Source of the DNA: Crambe crambe
Taxonomy: Eukaryota > Porifera > Demospongiae > Poecilosclerida > Crambeidae
Direction: 5' to 3'
Assembly (NCBI GenBank): GCA_963924555.1
Contig: OZ004584.1
Location: 3,905,001 to 3,969,000, forward strand
Length of the DNA: 64,000 nt
A program made the translations under genes and the position numbers. The notes beneath the pieces are model-generated. The model was not told the origin of the DNA. It made no database searches and saw only the letters and a program-made list of their open reading frames with translations. Positions 24,863-35,552 of this stretch are shown in pieces; the first letter of the stretch is position 1; each line of letters starts with the position of its first letter.

Positions 24863-25326
24863 CTACTTTTCAAAGTACATTTTAGGCGCTAAGTGGATTG
24901 TTGGGCCACCCTCTTGGCATATGTAAGCATTTTGTGGCTGGTGAGCATTATAGTCTGGCACGGCCAGCCCCAGGTACTCCCGCAACTCCAGCACAAGTGT
25001 TTGGTAACGCATAATACTTAGACTTGTACCTGGCCTATAATTTATGATTGGAGTATTTGCTGGTAACATTATAGCTAATAACATTAACATACTAGGATAG
25101 AACTGGTAGAAGACTGACATTGTATTTTTGGTTGTGGTACCAACACATCAGGTTCCAGTGTTCTCTTCCTTGCACGTGTTGGCACAAAAGAATGGGTTGT
25201 AGATCTAACCTTCTCCTCCAGGTTGTTGATTGTAATGATCTGGTTCTCACAGGTGCTGCACAGCCAAACATCTTTAGGCTTCAATTCCATCAGGCTGTCA
25301 AGAGGTACAGGCGAAAGGTCCTGCAT
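24863..25326 (-). CDS. Hypothetical protein fragment
   Basis: Two overlapping minus frames: 25,326-25,084 with KPKDVWLCSTCENQI then NNLEEKVRSTTHSF, and 25,120-24,863 with NYRPGTSLSIMRYQTLVLEL. One CxxC pair is visible. Splice signals were not resolved and the family is not recognised. It may belong with the Cys-rich fragment at 21.3-21.8 kb, whose style is similar. Confidence 0.25.
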
Positions 25327-25408
25327 AAACTATAGCTACAAGTGAAGGGGAAAAAGCCCATGTAGCCTATAGCAGTTTCTGTGAACATACATCATAAATT
25401 AATTATCC

Positions 25409-25518
25409 TGCCTTCAATAATAATCCCTACATCACTGCCTCCCCTTTAATTGTTCGTATGAGTGTAAATGTGTTCTGCTTGTTTTAGGCAGTGATGTGGA
25501 GATTATTATTGAAGGCAG
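25409..25518. repeat. Small foldback element
   Basis: CTGCCTTCAATAATAATC at 25,409 is matched inversely by GATTATTATTGAAGGCAG ending at 25,518, and the next bases also pair (CCCTACATCACTGCCT with AGGCAGTGATGTGGAG). It lies just upstream of the plus-strand RecQ-like exon. Confidence 0.85.
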
Positions 25519-25534
25519 CATAATTTCGACATTT

Positions 25535-25770
25535 GTTCACTCACTGTGACTGCAACAATGGAGCCATACAGTTATTTAGAGATTGTCAATGGAAAATCCA
25601 GCTTTGGTTTCAGTGGCTCCTGAAAGGGGTACTACTATGTACCTGGTACACTCAAAGGCAACCTTGGATGAATTTTGTGATGTTCTCTGGAAGGAATTTC
25701 AAGATGGCAATGAATTCCGTTATTTTTGTAAGAAAATATCTGATTTGTATCTCACACTCAAAACAAGCTG
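25535..25770 (+). pseudogene. RecQ-like helicase fragment, motif III to start of domain 2
   Basis: The plus frame begins LTVTATMEPYSYLEI, a motif III-like TAT, then after a one-base shift reads MENPALVSVAPERGTTMYL, KATLDEFCDVLWKEF and RYFCKKISDLYLTL. It ends at donor GTAAGT (25,771). In RecQ helicases this order follows the DEAH motif. The DEAH part is present just downstream but on the opposite strand. The frame change and the missing remainder make it a remnant. Family assignment rests on the order of motifs and is moderately sure. Confidence 0.5.
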
Positions 25771-25904
25771 GGTAAGTACTCCTCCTGGATACAACATTGC
25801 AACACAAGAGCTATGAATAAGAACAGCTACAGTTACTTTGCCTCCCTCCCTCCACCTACCACTCTATGAACTTAATGATTATAAAAATAGAATTATATTA
25901 AAAA

Positions 25905-26070
25905 CAGCAGCTATAATAAAGACAAAAACAGCACTACCATCGCATTCACTCCAGTTGGTAGTAGGCTATGTAGGTCACCAAGTTTTGCAGCAGTTTTAGG
26001 AAACTGATAACCCACAACTTTACACAGTGTGCTTCATCTACAATTAGTATTCTTCCTGTATAGGGGATAG
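25905..26070 (-). pseudogene. RecQ-like helicase fragment with DEAH box
   Basis: On minus, after acceptor CCCTATACAG, the sequence gives GRILIVDEAHCVKLW, i.e. Walker B motif II of RecQ helicases. A change of frame gives FPKTAAKLGDLHSLLP then TGVNAMVV, the stretch that normally leads to motif III. The fragment stops where motif III should begin. The continuation lies on the other strand at 25,535-25,770, so the gene has been rearranged. Confidence 0.55.
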
Positions 26071-26079
26071 AAGCATATT

Positions 26080-27255
26080 ATGGTACTTGCACTTACCTCT
26101 ACGGGCCTGAGTCCGCATGCTCAGAGTGAGCCCAACTTCTACTGTCATCCAGTGTGACTTTACAAGTTCTTCACTCTACTAGTAATAGGCAAACCTTTGC
26201 CAAGCAATTTTGAGCATGCGTGTGGCGCTTTTATTCAATATACAAAGATCCCTGTACAAGACATGTAATCACAACTGAACTCTGATGAACTGTGGATTAT
26301 GTTTGTGTTTAATTGTTCTGAATGTCATGTGAATTTTATGTTGTGCTAATGTGTGGACTCTTTTATGTATGTCTAGAATTTTCTCTGTGTGTTGATTCTT
26401 TTAGATGGATGCTTAATCTAGGAATGCAATCAAGATATGTACCCTCTAGCTAACAAACCACTATTGGCAGCAAGCAGATGCAGCTCTAAGAATGTTATAG
26501 TAAATTAGGAGAATTCTCTTCAATACCAGAGAGCCCTAGATCACACCACTTTCTCACATACTCATGCAAAGGAGCATACCTGAGTGTCCAGCCTCCAATC
26601 ATAGTTGGAGGATACCTCTGTCATCTACTATATATATTGACTCAGTAAAAATATTTTCTATCATGATGGTCATCACAAGTGTACAGTTGAAGTACATGTC
26701 GCTTATAAATATTGTTTTGCATAATTAAAGGTGAAAACCATATCTATTTTATTTCTTTTGTCATAAATCTTTGATATCGGCTGACATTGAAAGTTTCTGC
26801 TTGTTATACTTATACTTGCCTTAGTGCATTCAGGCAGATGAGAAGTGATGTAAAGATGATATGTTGAGCACATTATAAATAAACTGCACTGTGCTGAACT
26901 ACTTTCATAAGATCAGCAAACACATCATGCCTTTTTTCAAGATATGTTACTGCCATGAAAGATTATGAAGATGCTTATGACTTGGTTCAGTTTAACCCAC
27001 ATACATATACTAGTATACTTTTACAGTATTATTATGTTTGTTTCTAAATGATGAGATTGGACTACAGTATTAGGGCTGAGCTACAATTTATATTTGCATA
27101 AATTTTTGTAACACAGAATCCTTAGTTGCAGAGAATGTGGATTTGATCTTGGCCACTGAGCAGCTTTACACAGAGTTATAGTTCCCTAGCAACTATGCAT
27201 GGGCAGGGGTGCAACAGCTAACAAAAGTTTTGCTATTTGCCATGTAAATATTTAT
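26080..27255. other. Unassigned sequence
   Basis: AT-rich with no supported gene or repeat. Confidence 0.4.
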
Positions 27256-27258
27256 CTA

Positions 27259-27485
27259 AGAAGTAGGGATGGCTGTGTGCGGTTCAAAACAAGTTCAGCA
27301 ACAAGAGAGTGAACTTCAGTCAAGTAACCAATTCCTACTTCACTCCCATGACAGGCCAAGATGAGATAAAGGGAGTGAAGTAGGAACAGTTAGCTCATAG
27401 TTGGTGATGAGTAAGGGCTTACTTGACTGAAATTCACTCTTGTTGCTGAACTTTTTTGAGCCGCACACAGCCATCCCTACTTCTT
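27259..27485. repeat. Foldback element, arms about 95 bases
   Basis: AAGAAGTAGGGATGGCTG at 27,259 pairs with CAGCCATCCCTACTTCTT at the right end. Inner parts pair as TTCAGTCAAGTAA with TTACTTGACTGAA. It shares the TAGGGATRGC sub-end and the AGTCAAGTAA and GAAGTAGGAA motifs with the 20.2 kb foldback. Confidence 0.85.
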
Positions 27486-27514
27486 TATTCACCATCTTTT
27501 CGATGTAATGCTCT

Positions 27515-27775
27515 ATAGGCAACTGGATGCTGTGATCCTGCTATCAAAGTTAAAGTTCACATATTGTAGCTATGTAGTTTATTGGAGGTTTCATCATAAT
27601 TATTGTGTGAGCTGAAATGAATCTGATCTGGAAGGACTAATATAAGATTGCCATTGATCTAATTTTGTTGTATAAGGCCTTTACTGATATGTACTTAATA
27701 ATAGTGTTGTATCAAGGTTTGATTCATAACCAGACTAGTGCCTAGGGTTTACGCTCTGAGAAACCAACACTAGTC
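27515..27775 (+). repeat. Dispersed repeat, copy 2
   Basis: Same repeat as 23,795-24,060, in direct orientation, with several short indels. Confidence 0.8.
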
Positions 27776-27978
27776 TTGCAAGCCTGCCCCTTTACCAACT
27801 GCGAGAAAGCTGTAGCATGCTGAAATGGCTCAGTGCCAGCATAGATAAAAGAAGGGATTGGCAACGACTACCCCACCAATTGAAATAGGCGCGTTTCGCA
27901 ATTAACTCTGATCAATCCTCTATAATGATGTCACAATGCACTTTGACCTCGTTATTTTAACCCTTTCTTTCACGCAGA

Positions 27979-28080
27979 ATGTCAGATGCAGTCTTGTCTG
28001 CTGTACACACAGCTATAAATACTTATGGAGCCAGTGAAGATCTCACAAGACTACTAAAATTATCTGAAGAATAAGTAGAG
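27979..28080 (+). CDS. Candidate 5' exon of the 28.8 kb gene
   Basis: After a pyrimidine-rich acceptor TTTCTTTCACGCAG, an ATG at 27,979 opens MSDAVLSAVHTAI then NTYGASEDLTRLLKLSEE, ending at a stop next to the 755-base element that starts at 28,077. The sequence that resumes after that element (FGQFCVDIVDLLC) reads like its continuation, so one coding exon may have been split by the insertion. This is inference; no spliced transcript is available. Confidence 0.4.
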
Positions 28081-28831
28081 TAGATTTTCAATTATCGACC
28101 GTCATATATGAACGGACACTGCAGAGGACAGCCTAGACATTAATAAAATAAAATTCCACGATGGAAAGATAGGGCAGGCGTACACTAATTAAATATGAAG
28201 CGCGAGGGATCAATGGAATAATACCGTGCAGAGAATCCACCACAAAAGAAACGTCCGAAGATCACTTAACATCGGGCAATCTCATTGATAATCGGATACC
28301 CCCTAGTAGAAATCACACAGTACACGATACCAACTAAGCCTACAGACTAACTGGTAGGCCCAAGCTCCTACTACAATCCTTCAACAATTCAACTTGCAAA
28401 CTGGGCGGAGCTAATAGAATTTAAAATGAACACGTCAGCAACCTGATATTCGGACTGCAAATAATCCATCGGATTCTTCCTGGCCATTACGAAGCATTAG
28501 AAGTAGGTTCTGGAGCAATTTAAGTTGAAAAATAGTACATCTGACATGTTTAGCCTAAGCTAAGGTTTTGGCCGTGTATTCTGCTGCGATAATACACGGC
28601 CAAAACCTTAGGTACCAATCTTAGAATAAAAGTACGCTAGCTAGATCCTTCTAAATATGTTGGATGTTGGATGTACTGTTTTGCAACTAAAAGATGTATC
28701 CCTCGCGCTTCATATTTAATTAGTGTACGCCTGCCCTATCTTTCCATCGTGGAATTTTATTTATTAATGATCCAGGCTGTCCTCTGCAGTGTCCGTTCAT
28801 ATATGGCGGTCGATAATTGAAAATCTACTCT
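28077..28831. mobile_element. 755-base element with about 134-base terminal inverted repeats
   Basis: The left end AGAGTAGATTTTCAATTAT runs to GCGCGAGGGAT (28,210). The right end returns as ATCCCTCGCGC to AATCTACTCT (28,698-28,831) with few mismatches. The inside carries a further perfect hairpin at 28,561-28,610. No coding content. I could not define a target duplication. It sits between two parts of a coding region. Confidence 0.85.
28561..28610. repeat. Perfect 20-base-arm hairpin
   Basis: TAAGGTTTTGGCCGTGTATT (28,561-28,580), a 10-base loop, then its exact inverse (28,591-28,610). Nested inside the 755-base element. Confidence 0.95.
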
Positions 28832-29664
28832 ATTTGGACAGTTTTGTGTGGATATTGTAGACTTACTTTGTTCAGGATCATCTGTAAGAAATTTTCATCA
28901 GTTGAGCATGAAAGCTCTTCCATTCTTGTGGGAAGCCTTGTGCACAAGGCTTGGAATACCCACTGTGAAGCCATTGATTTCTCAAACTATTAACAGGCTA
29001 CTGCTAAACCAGGTACTTTATGAAGGAGCTTCAGCCAAGACACTTCTGAACCATAAGCACCCAACAATGTGTTTTGAAGAAGAGAATGCAGTAAGATATG
29101 CAGGTGGATATGTGGCTTTGAAGGTGATGAGAATATTTGAGGAAGAAAATACTCAAAAGGCAGCTCAATTTGTTAATTGTCTATCACAAATGGATCATTG
29201 TGGTGAAGAGTCTAGTTTCTATTCATATACGAAAGAATGGATCAGTCGTGTAAATAGAGGTCTGTTCTGCATAAGTGAGTCAACTTTTTTATTTTTTCGA
29301 ACTGTTGAGTTGAAAACTCAATTATGCCTGTCAAGTCATCTCCAGAGGCAGTCTTCTACTAGTTCTAAAGATATACTTCTCAACCAGATTACAGAAGACG
29401 ATGATGTACAATTCCAGTGGTTGCTACAGTCAGTAGACATACAGGAAGAGAGTCACTCTGCTGAATTATTGAGGACTGTTGATTGGGTTAAGATACGTGG
29501 TTTTTCACTAACATCTGTGTGGTTGGAAGAGTACAAGCGTTCAGAGAAAAAAGGAAGAAGAGTCTTCTCAGAAAAGGAATTAAAAGGAAATCAGCCAAGG
29601 CTAAGAAATTGGTAAAGGCATCAAAGGCACAGGCTAGGAAATCAAAGTCATCACAAGTTAAATA
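28832..29664 (+). CDS. Uncharacterised protein, probably mobile-element associated, C-terminal frame break
   Basis: The open frame continues from the inserted element to 29,615. Features in order: FCVDIVDLLCSGSS, LSMKALPFLWEALCTRLG, EENAVRYAGGYVALKVM, a Trp-containing EWISRVNRGLF, DDDVQFQWLLQSVDIQEE and VKIRGFSLTSVWLEEYKR. Near 29,555 a one-base shift opens a second frame that continues RKGIKRKSAKAKKLVKA to a stop near 29,664, giving a Lys-rich tail; this is probably the original end. I recall similar uncharacterised proteins in corals and sponges (NAVRYxxGYV, VRGF, WLEEYK) but cannot verify it. No catalytic motif recognised. The insertion upstream and the frame break suggest it is non-functional. 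Confidence 0.55.
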
Positions 29665-29669
29665 AATAA

Positions 29670-30130
29670 TTAGATCGCTTGTCAAGAACTTACTGTATCA
29701 AACAAAACACATTCATTCATCATTATTGCAGTAAACAACAATCACAATCACTTGTTCTTTCTGTGACGTGGCTTCTTGGGAAGGGGTTTAGTGCAAATAA
29801 TTTCCTGGTCTTGGAAGAGCCGTCTCTATCGGCTCAAGTTCCCTCTGATTGGCTGCATTGCCATGGAACCTTGCACTCGCAATGACTTGGCAGATTCTAA
29901 ACGGCTTTTTACTGTAGGGTTGTCGCACCACCCACCTCGTGAACGGACTTGCCCAGAATAATTCTCGAGGGGGTCTTGGCTGAAAACCTCGCTCAGTATG
30001 TATTGCCCAGTGACTCCAGGCAAAGTAAGTAGAAAGCAGGTCACTTCAACAAATGTCCTGACTAATACAAAAATAGAAAAAATAAACTACTAAGCACTTG
30101 GTTACCATTATTGTTACTATCTGACATGTG
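29670..30130. other. Unassigned sequence
   Basis: Contains a CCAAT-type GATTGGC near 29,849 but no gene start that I can support. Confidence 0.35.
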
Positions 30131-30149
30131 CAGTCCTTCCCGGTGCCGG

Positions 30150-31067
30150 TGTCACAGTTTTCTTCCATAGCAACAGTAAATAGACTAAACTTAGCCTCGT
30201 TCCCAGGCCTTCCTCTCTCACGTACCGCACGGGAGGAAGAGAAGAAGAAAAGAAGAAAAATAAGCGAGAGGAAGGCCTGGTACATCTTATCACGTGAGTG
30301 ACGTCACAAACAGCGTGATATTTAATGAGCGTGGGCGATATACACGCTAACTCATGACGTCAGAAAACAAGCGCCCACGCGATCTCTTCCGCACTTTACC
30401 CTGGAAGGACTGAAGCGATTTAGATGGAGCAGACTTTAGACTTCTACACGAAATAGATAGCTGATTTAAGTACACAGTCTAGCATGCGATGTAGATAGCT
30501 AGCTTTTTTGTTACGTAGCTAACTAGTAGTAGCTAGATAGTTAGCTCAATACTCTTGGGTCTACTCCTGATCTTCACCATCCTAGATGTCACAGACTGCT
30601 CCAGTAGGCCTAGGACAAATTGAAGCATTCAAACTTACGATCGCGAAGACGGTCTGATCTGTTTGATGGTCCTGTCAGAAGGCGTAGGCATGGTCATGCT
30701 GCAGAGTAAAACATGCCCACGCGCAATTAAAGTCCTCTCTACCTCCTCTCTACCCTTGACGTCACTCACGTGATAAGATGTACCAGGCCTTCCTCTCGCT
30801 TATTTTTCTTCTTTTTCTTCTTCTCTTCCTCCCGTGCGGTACGTGAGAGAGGAAGGCCTGGGAACGAGGCTAGACTAAACTGACATGATAAACTACTACA
30901 GATATAGGTCATTGAGCCTTTTCACTTATAATCATCGCTGCGCTAAATACCTTGCCTTTCACCCTTTCTTATTTTGTGTAAGATTTCTCTGTTCGCCAGG
31001 TACCTACACGGATGGTCTATAAATTATACGCGCGCATGCAATCCTGTGTAGGTAGTCTAGTATATCT
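30150..31067. mobile_element. Repeat family Y copy, interrupted by a MULE-like element
   Basis: Sequence left of 30,183 (TTCTTCCATAGCAACAGTAAA) and right of 30,881 (GACATGATAAACTACTACAG to the end TAGTCTAGTATATCT at 31,067) together make one Y copy split by the 681-base insertion. Confidence 0.75.
30192..30872. mobile_element. 681-base MULE-like element with 9-base target duplication
   Basis: The terminal inverted repeat TAGCCTCGTTCCCAGGCC extends about 110 bases at each end, through CACGTGAGTGACGTCA, with few differences. It is flanked by exact direct repeats GACTAAACT (30,183-30,191 and 30,873-30,881). The intact sequence GACTAAACTGACATGATAAA of family Y at 34,450 shows the unfilled site. 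Long inverted repeats plus a 9-base duplication are typical of Mutator-like elements. No transposase inside, so non-autonomous. Confidence 0.85.
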
Positions 31068-31079
31068 ATGATATAAAGA

Positions 31080-31565
31080 ACTATAATTTTTTACTTTCAA
31101 TAGTAGCTAAGAGACATGTTGCTCTGTAGCATCTAGCTAGCTATTATGCGTAAGTAACTATCTAGAATATTTTCCAATACTGATTTTGTATAAAGCTCAA
31201 TTATGCATTCAATAGATCAGTTATAAATATTCCATCGCTGTACACTTGCAAAAAATGTTAACTTTCTAGCTAAGCATGATACTATAAAAAAAAAAAAATG
31301 CTATTGAATAGCTAACAAGCTTGATGCACCATAGAAATAGCTAATAACTAGTGAAAAAATATCCTAGGAGATATTATCATTACAGAAGAGATTTATCACT
31401 AAGACAGAAAAGACCTACGAGATTTATTGCTAGGGCAATTTGATTGTCATTGTATAGCTATACCGCTATACCACCTCTCCACTAGCTACTTTATATGCAG
31501 CGACAATATATCCTGGCGGCGACGAAATATCCTAGGAGCTTGCGACAGAATTTCCTACGATATAG
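31080..31565 (-). repeat. Repeat family X, inverse copy
   Basis: Inverse of the X unit: AAAGAACTATAATTTTTTAC, CCATCGCTGTACACTTG, TATCCTAGGAGATATTA, TGCAGCGACAATATATCC. Ends next to ankyrin copy C. Confidence 0.7.
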
Positions 31566-31569
31566 ATAT

Positions 31570-33187
31570 ATATATCTATCTGAGCACCATTTTCTAGCAA
31601 ATATTTCGACATTCCCATTTGTACTTGCACTCGTCAATGCTGATTCTACACCAAGTTGACTGCAGCACTCTTTTCAAGCAACAAACTTGCCATTTCATTT
31701 AGATTTTGTGTTCAATTGCAATTATTAATGCAGACCTTCCAAATTTTTCCTGTAAGTCTATTGTGGTTCCACTCCTTAATATAAGTTCTTTGTGTCCTTC
31801 GTTAGTTGCATTTATTAATGCTGACCACCCAGAATCACCTTGCGTGTCAACCTCTTCCAACAATAGAGTATGTGATCAATTATCAGAAGGATCAATTACC
31901 AGACATTTTTTTGGCATCTGGTACCTACGATTCAGGTTTTAAAAGACGATTCCTTACTGTGGATGTTAATTCATATACATCATTAAAGGAATTGTCCAAA
32001 AAAATCAATAATCAGACAAAAATATATTTCAGACGGGTACCAGTTTATGGCAGAGTTTTTTTAGGTACGATTATCAAAGTTGGAAGACAGGAAGTTTCCA
32101 TCCTTCCCCTATTTTTGTCTACATTTATAGAAGTCAAGCTTCAAATATCACTGCAATAGAAACCTGAACTTAAGTCACTATAGGGTAATCAATATTCAGA
32201 CGGCAAAAAATGGGCTGATTTTGAATTTGACCCACTTATAATGACAGTAACGATAGTGCCATTTACATGGATCATTCTCGATCCACCTCGAAATAGCTAT
32301 ACCTGTTAATCAAGTACCTCAATCAAAGAATCCTCATCAAGAACATTAGAGCTGAAGATTTGAAATGGAGCATATATCATTTCCCAATTATATAGGCTGC
32401 TATAATCTGGCTTCAAATATTGAAACAATGGTTTCATTCTTGATGATAAAGCGAGATGGTTTTTATGAACTTTATATTATGTAGCTTCAGTATCTAATTT
32501 AAAAGAATCATCTGCTAGTAAAACATTAACAGCCTTCAGCAACAGACCTGTGACAATTTATAGTTGTACTGCTAATGATTATTGTTATTTACAGCTACTT
32601 GTAAGTACTGTAAGCTTACCTTGTCCTTTCAGCTCATCTATAGTATGCTTGCTAAGCCAGAGCTAGCTATCCTAGCTTTATAGGTTATTGTCGTAGAGAC
32701 AATTATTTTCGCGCGCAACTTCTCCTACAACACGTAGTGTCCGCCGGAAATCTCCCGTTTCACATCCCGGGGCAGAGTATAGTATCTATGATGAGTTACG
32801 CGTTAAAGTGTTGAGATTGAGATAGAGCTAGTTATATGTGGGCAGGTCAAGTTCCGGGTCTGTGTCTACAGTCCCGGCAACGGGAATGGCCACTTCTTCA
32901 CAGATTCAGACTGGTCTCGGCAACAGGACTCTTAAAATTTTTTCAAAGATTAAAAAAGAAAAAAAAATCCAATTCGGGAATCGAACGCGAGACCACACAT
33001 TCAATAGCACGCAGTACTAACCATATGACACGTGTAATATATCAATGTACTAACCGATGCGCTACGGTGCAAAACACCTTCTAACTTCAAACTCTTTGGT
33101 TGCCTTAGGGAACCCTTTGGGCCTGCCACAACAGTGCGTAAATTCCTAACGCTCGCTACGCTCGCTCCCTTTCTATAATGCATAGTC
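31570..33187 (-). pseudogene. Ankyrin-repeat gene, third truncated copy with 5' flank
   Basis: Colinear with 61,870-63,980 of the right arm. On minus the coding part (about 31,850-31,570) gives SALINATNEGHKEL, GRSALIIAIEH and then frame breaks where the arms read NRNEM and LLEKGAAVN. Upstream flanking sequence follows to the tRNA-like piece at 32,974-33,066. It lacks a roughly 220-base X-type insertion found in both arms: here TTCCGGGTC joins directly to TGTGTCTAC near 32,858. It also lacks the synthetase. It is therefore a separate, truncated copy useful as an outgroup to the two arms. Confidence 0.7.
32974..33066 (-). repeat. tRNA-derived SINE-like piece, copy 1
   Basis: On minus: box A-like TAGCGCATCGGTTAGT, a duplicated GGTTAGTAC with about 42 inserted bases, then box B-like GCGTTCGATTCCCG. 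No intact cloverleaf. Confidence 0.6.
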
Positions 33188-33770
33188 CCAGTGTCACAAT
33201 TTTATTTTGTCGCTGGGAGATTCTGTCGCGACGATAAAATATCCTAGGAAATTCTGTCGCGAGCGACCTAATCTCCTAGGATATTTCGCAGTCACAAGGA
33301 TATATTGACGCTGCATTATACAGTAGCTATTAGAGAGGTGGTATTATACAAAGACAATCGCTCGCCAAAAAAATGCCCTAGTTATAAAAAATCTCCTAGG
33401 TCGTTTCTGTCTTAGTGATGTAATGATATCTCCTAGGATATTTTTTTTTCACTAGTTATTTGCTGTATTTCTATGCTGTTTATAAGTGCATAGAAATCTC
33501 AAGCTTTTAGCTATTCACCTTTATAGTTGGGTGTATTCACTCATACTTCAAAGGAGCATGTTTTTTTTTCTAGCGTCTTGCTTAGATAGAAAGCAAGTGT
33601 ACAGCGATGGAATATTTTTACTGATCTATATTGATGTGAATGCATGATTGAGCTTAGTATTGGAAAATATTCTAGATATAGCTACTTATGTGTAATAGCT
33701 AGCTAGATGCTACAGAGCTACTATAGAAAGTAAAAAATTATAGTTTTTATACTGCTATAACATAGCTCAA
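33188..33770 (+). repeat. Repeat family X, direct copy
   Basis: Starts GTGTCACAATTTTATTTTG, then TGTCGCGACGA, several CCTAGG motifs (33,242, 33,275, 33,396, 33,432), and ends with GATGGAATATTTTTACTG and AAAGTAAAAAATTATAG. Inverse partner of 31,080-31,565. Confidence 0.75.
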
Positions 33771-33784
33771 TAGCTAGCTACATA

Positions 33785-33852
33785 TCGGGAATCGAACCAG
33801 AGACAGCACATTCAATAGAACACGGCACTAACCGATGCGATGCACTACAGTG
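33785..33852 (-). repeat. tRNA-derived SINE-like piece, copy 2
   Basis: Minus strand: TGCATCGCATCGGTTAGTG, then GGTTCGATTCCCGATATG. Lacks the 42-base insertion of copies 1 and 4. Confidence 0.55.
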
Positions 33853-34095
33853 GCAACGCTGCAAATATCCGATATTTATACAAACTCTTTTGTTGCCTAG
33901 TGTTGCCTAGCCTTGGAGTCACAACAGTGCGTGAATAGTACGTCCCATACACCTAACGCTCGCTGCGCTCGCTCAACAAAGTAAAATGGCTTCTTACACC
34001 ATCAATGACAAATGGCATGCCATCTCCAGCACTGCACAAAATTAAAATTACTTGAGTACATAATGGTAAACTAGTACCTTTCATTTTATACTGAA

Positions 34096-34976
34096 AGTAA
34101 GGCAGCTAGACGTTTATTTTAGTAGTAGGAATGCCACAAAACTTTTCAGTCACCTATCTCCACGTTTTTCTTCCATATCAACAGTAAATAGACTAAACTA
34201 ATATGATAAACTAATACAGCTATAGGTCATGGTATAAAATGAAAGATATTAGTATAACACAGGATTGGAAACAGGGTACGCGCGCGCATAATTTATAGAC
34301 AATCCGTGTAGGAACAGAGTTAGCGCAGCAATAATTATGATTATAAATGAAAAGGCTCAAAAATAAGGCAGCTAGACTTCTATTTTAGTAGGAGTGCCAC
34401 AAAATTTTTCAGTCACCTGTTTCCACGTTTTTCTTCCATATCAACTATAAATAGACTAAACTGACATGATAAACTAATACAGCTATAGGTCATGGTATAA
34501 AATGAAAGATATTAGCATAACACAGGATTGGAAACAGGGCACGCGCGCGTATAATTTATAGACCATCCGTGTAGGTACCTGGCGAACAGAGAAATCTTAC
34601 ACAAAATAAGAAAGAGGGTTTGAAAGACAAGGTATTTAGCGCAGCAATAATTATGATTATAAATGAAAAGGCTAAAAAATAAGGCAGCTAGACTTCTATT
34701 TTAGTAGTAGGAGTGCCACAAAAATTTTCAGTCACCTGTTTCCACGTTTTTCTTCCGTAGCAACAGTAAATAGACTAAACGGACATGATAAACTACTACA
34801 GCTATTGGTCATTGAGCCTTTTCACTTATAATTATTGCTGCGTTAAATATTTTGCCTTTCACCCTCTTTCTTATTTTGTGTAAGATTTCTCTGTTCGCCA
34901 GGTCCCTACACGGATGGTCTATAAATTATACGCGCGAATACCCTCCTGTCTTATGTACTTAGTCTAGTATATCTAT
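34096..34976. repeat. Tandem array of family Y units
   Basis: Units starting AAGGCAGCTAGACGTC or AAGGCAGCTAGACTTC begin at about 34,101, 34,371 and 34,682. Each contains CAGTCACC, CACGTTTTTCTTCC and ACACAGGATTGG or its inverse. Total array about 0.9 kb. It ends at TAGTCTAGTATATCT (34,972). Confidence 0.7.
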
Positions 34977-35272
34977 GATAGAAAGAACTATAATTTTTTA
35001 TTTTCTATGGTAGCTAAGAGACATGTTCCTCTGTAGCATCTAGCTAGCTATTATGCGTAAGTAGCTATCATCTAGAATATTTACCAATACTGATTTTGTA
35101 TAAAGCTTAATCATGCATTCAATAGACCAGTTATAAATATTCCATCGCTGTACACTTACAAAAAATATTAACTTTCTAGCCAAGCAAGACATAATTAAAA
35201 AAAAAAACATGCAACTGAATAGCTAACAAGCTTGAGATTTTGATCCGCCTATAAACAGAACTCATTGATATT
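34977..35272 (-). repeat. Repeat family X, inverse partial copy
   Basis: AAAGAACTATAATTTTTTAT, TCTGTAGCATCTAGCTAGC, CCATCGCTGTACACTTAC, AAGCAAGACATAATT: the distal half of X in inverse orientation. Confidence 0.65.
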
Positions 35273-35276
35273 GTCC

Positions 35277-35284
35277 TTATTATT

Positions 35285-35323
<39 letters not shown>

Positions 35324-35342
35324 AATAATAATAATAATAATA
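35277..35342 (+). repeat. (AAT)n microsatellite
   Basis: About 20 trinucleotide units, with one GAG interruption near 35,321. Confidence 0.95.
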
Positions 35343-35552
35343 GAGTGACAAAATCTTGATCTCCTAGGATTTTTGCTCACTATAGATATTATCTAGTAAT
35401 AAAAACTCCAGAGATATATTTTCTTTATAATACTAGCTAGTTATATGTTGATCATGCACATAGAGCTATGTTATAGCAGTTTATATATAGAACGCTGTGT
35501 CTACAGTTTCGGCAACGGGATCGGTCCGTTCAGGCTACCAGCCCGGCACTTG

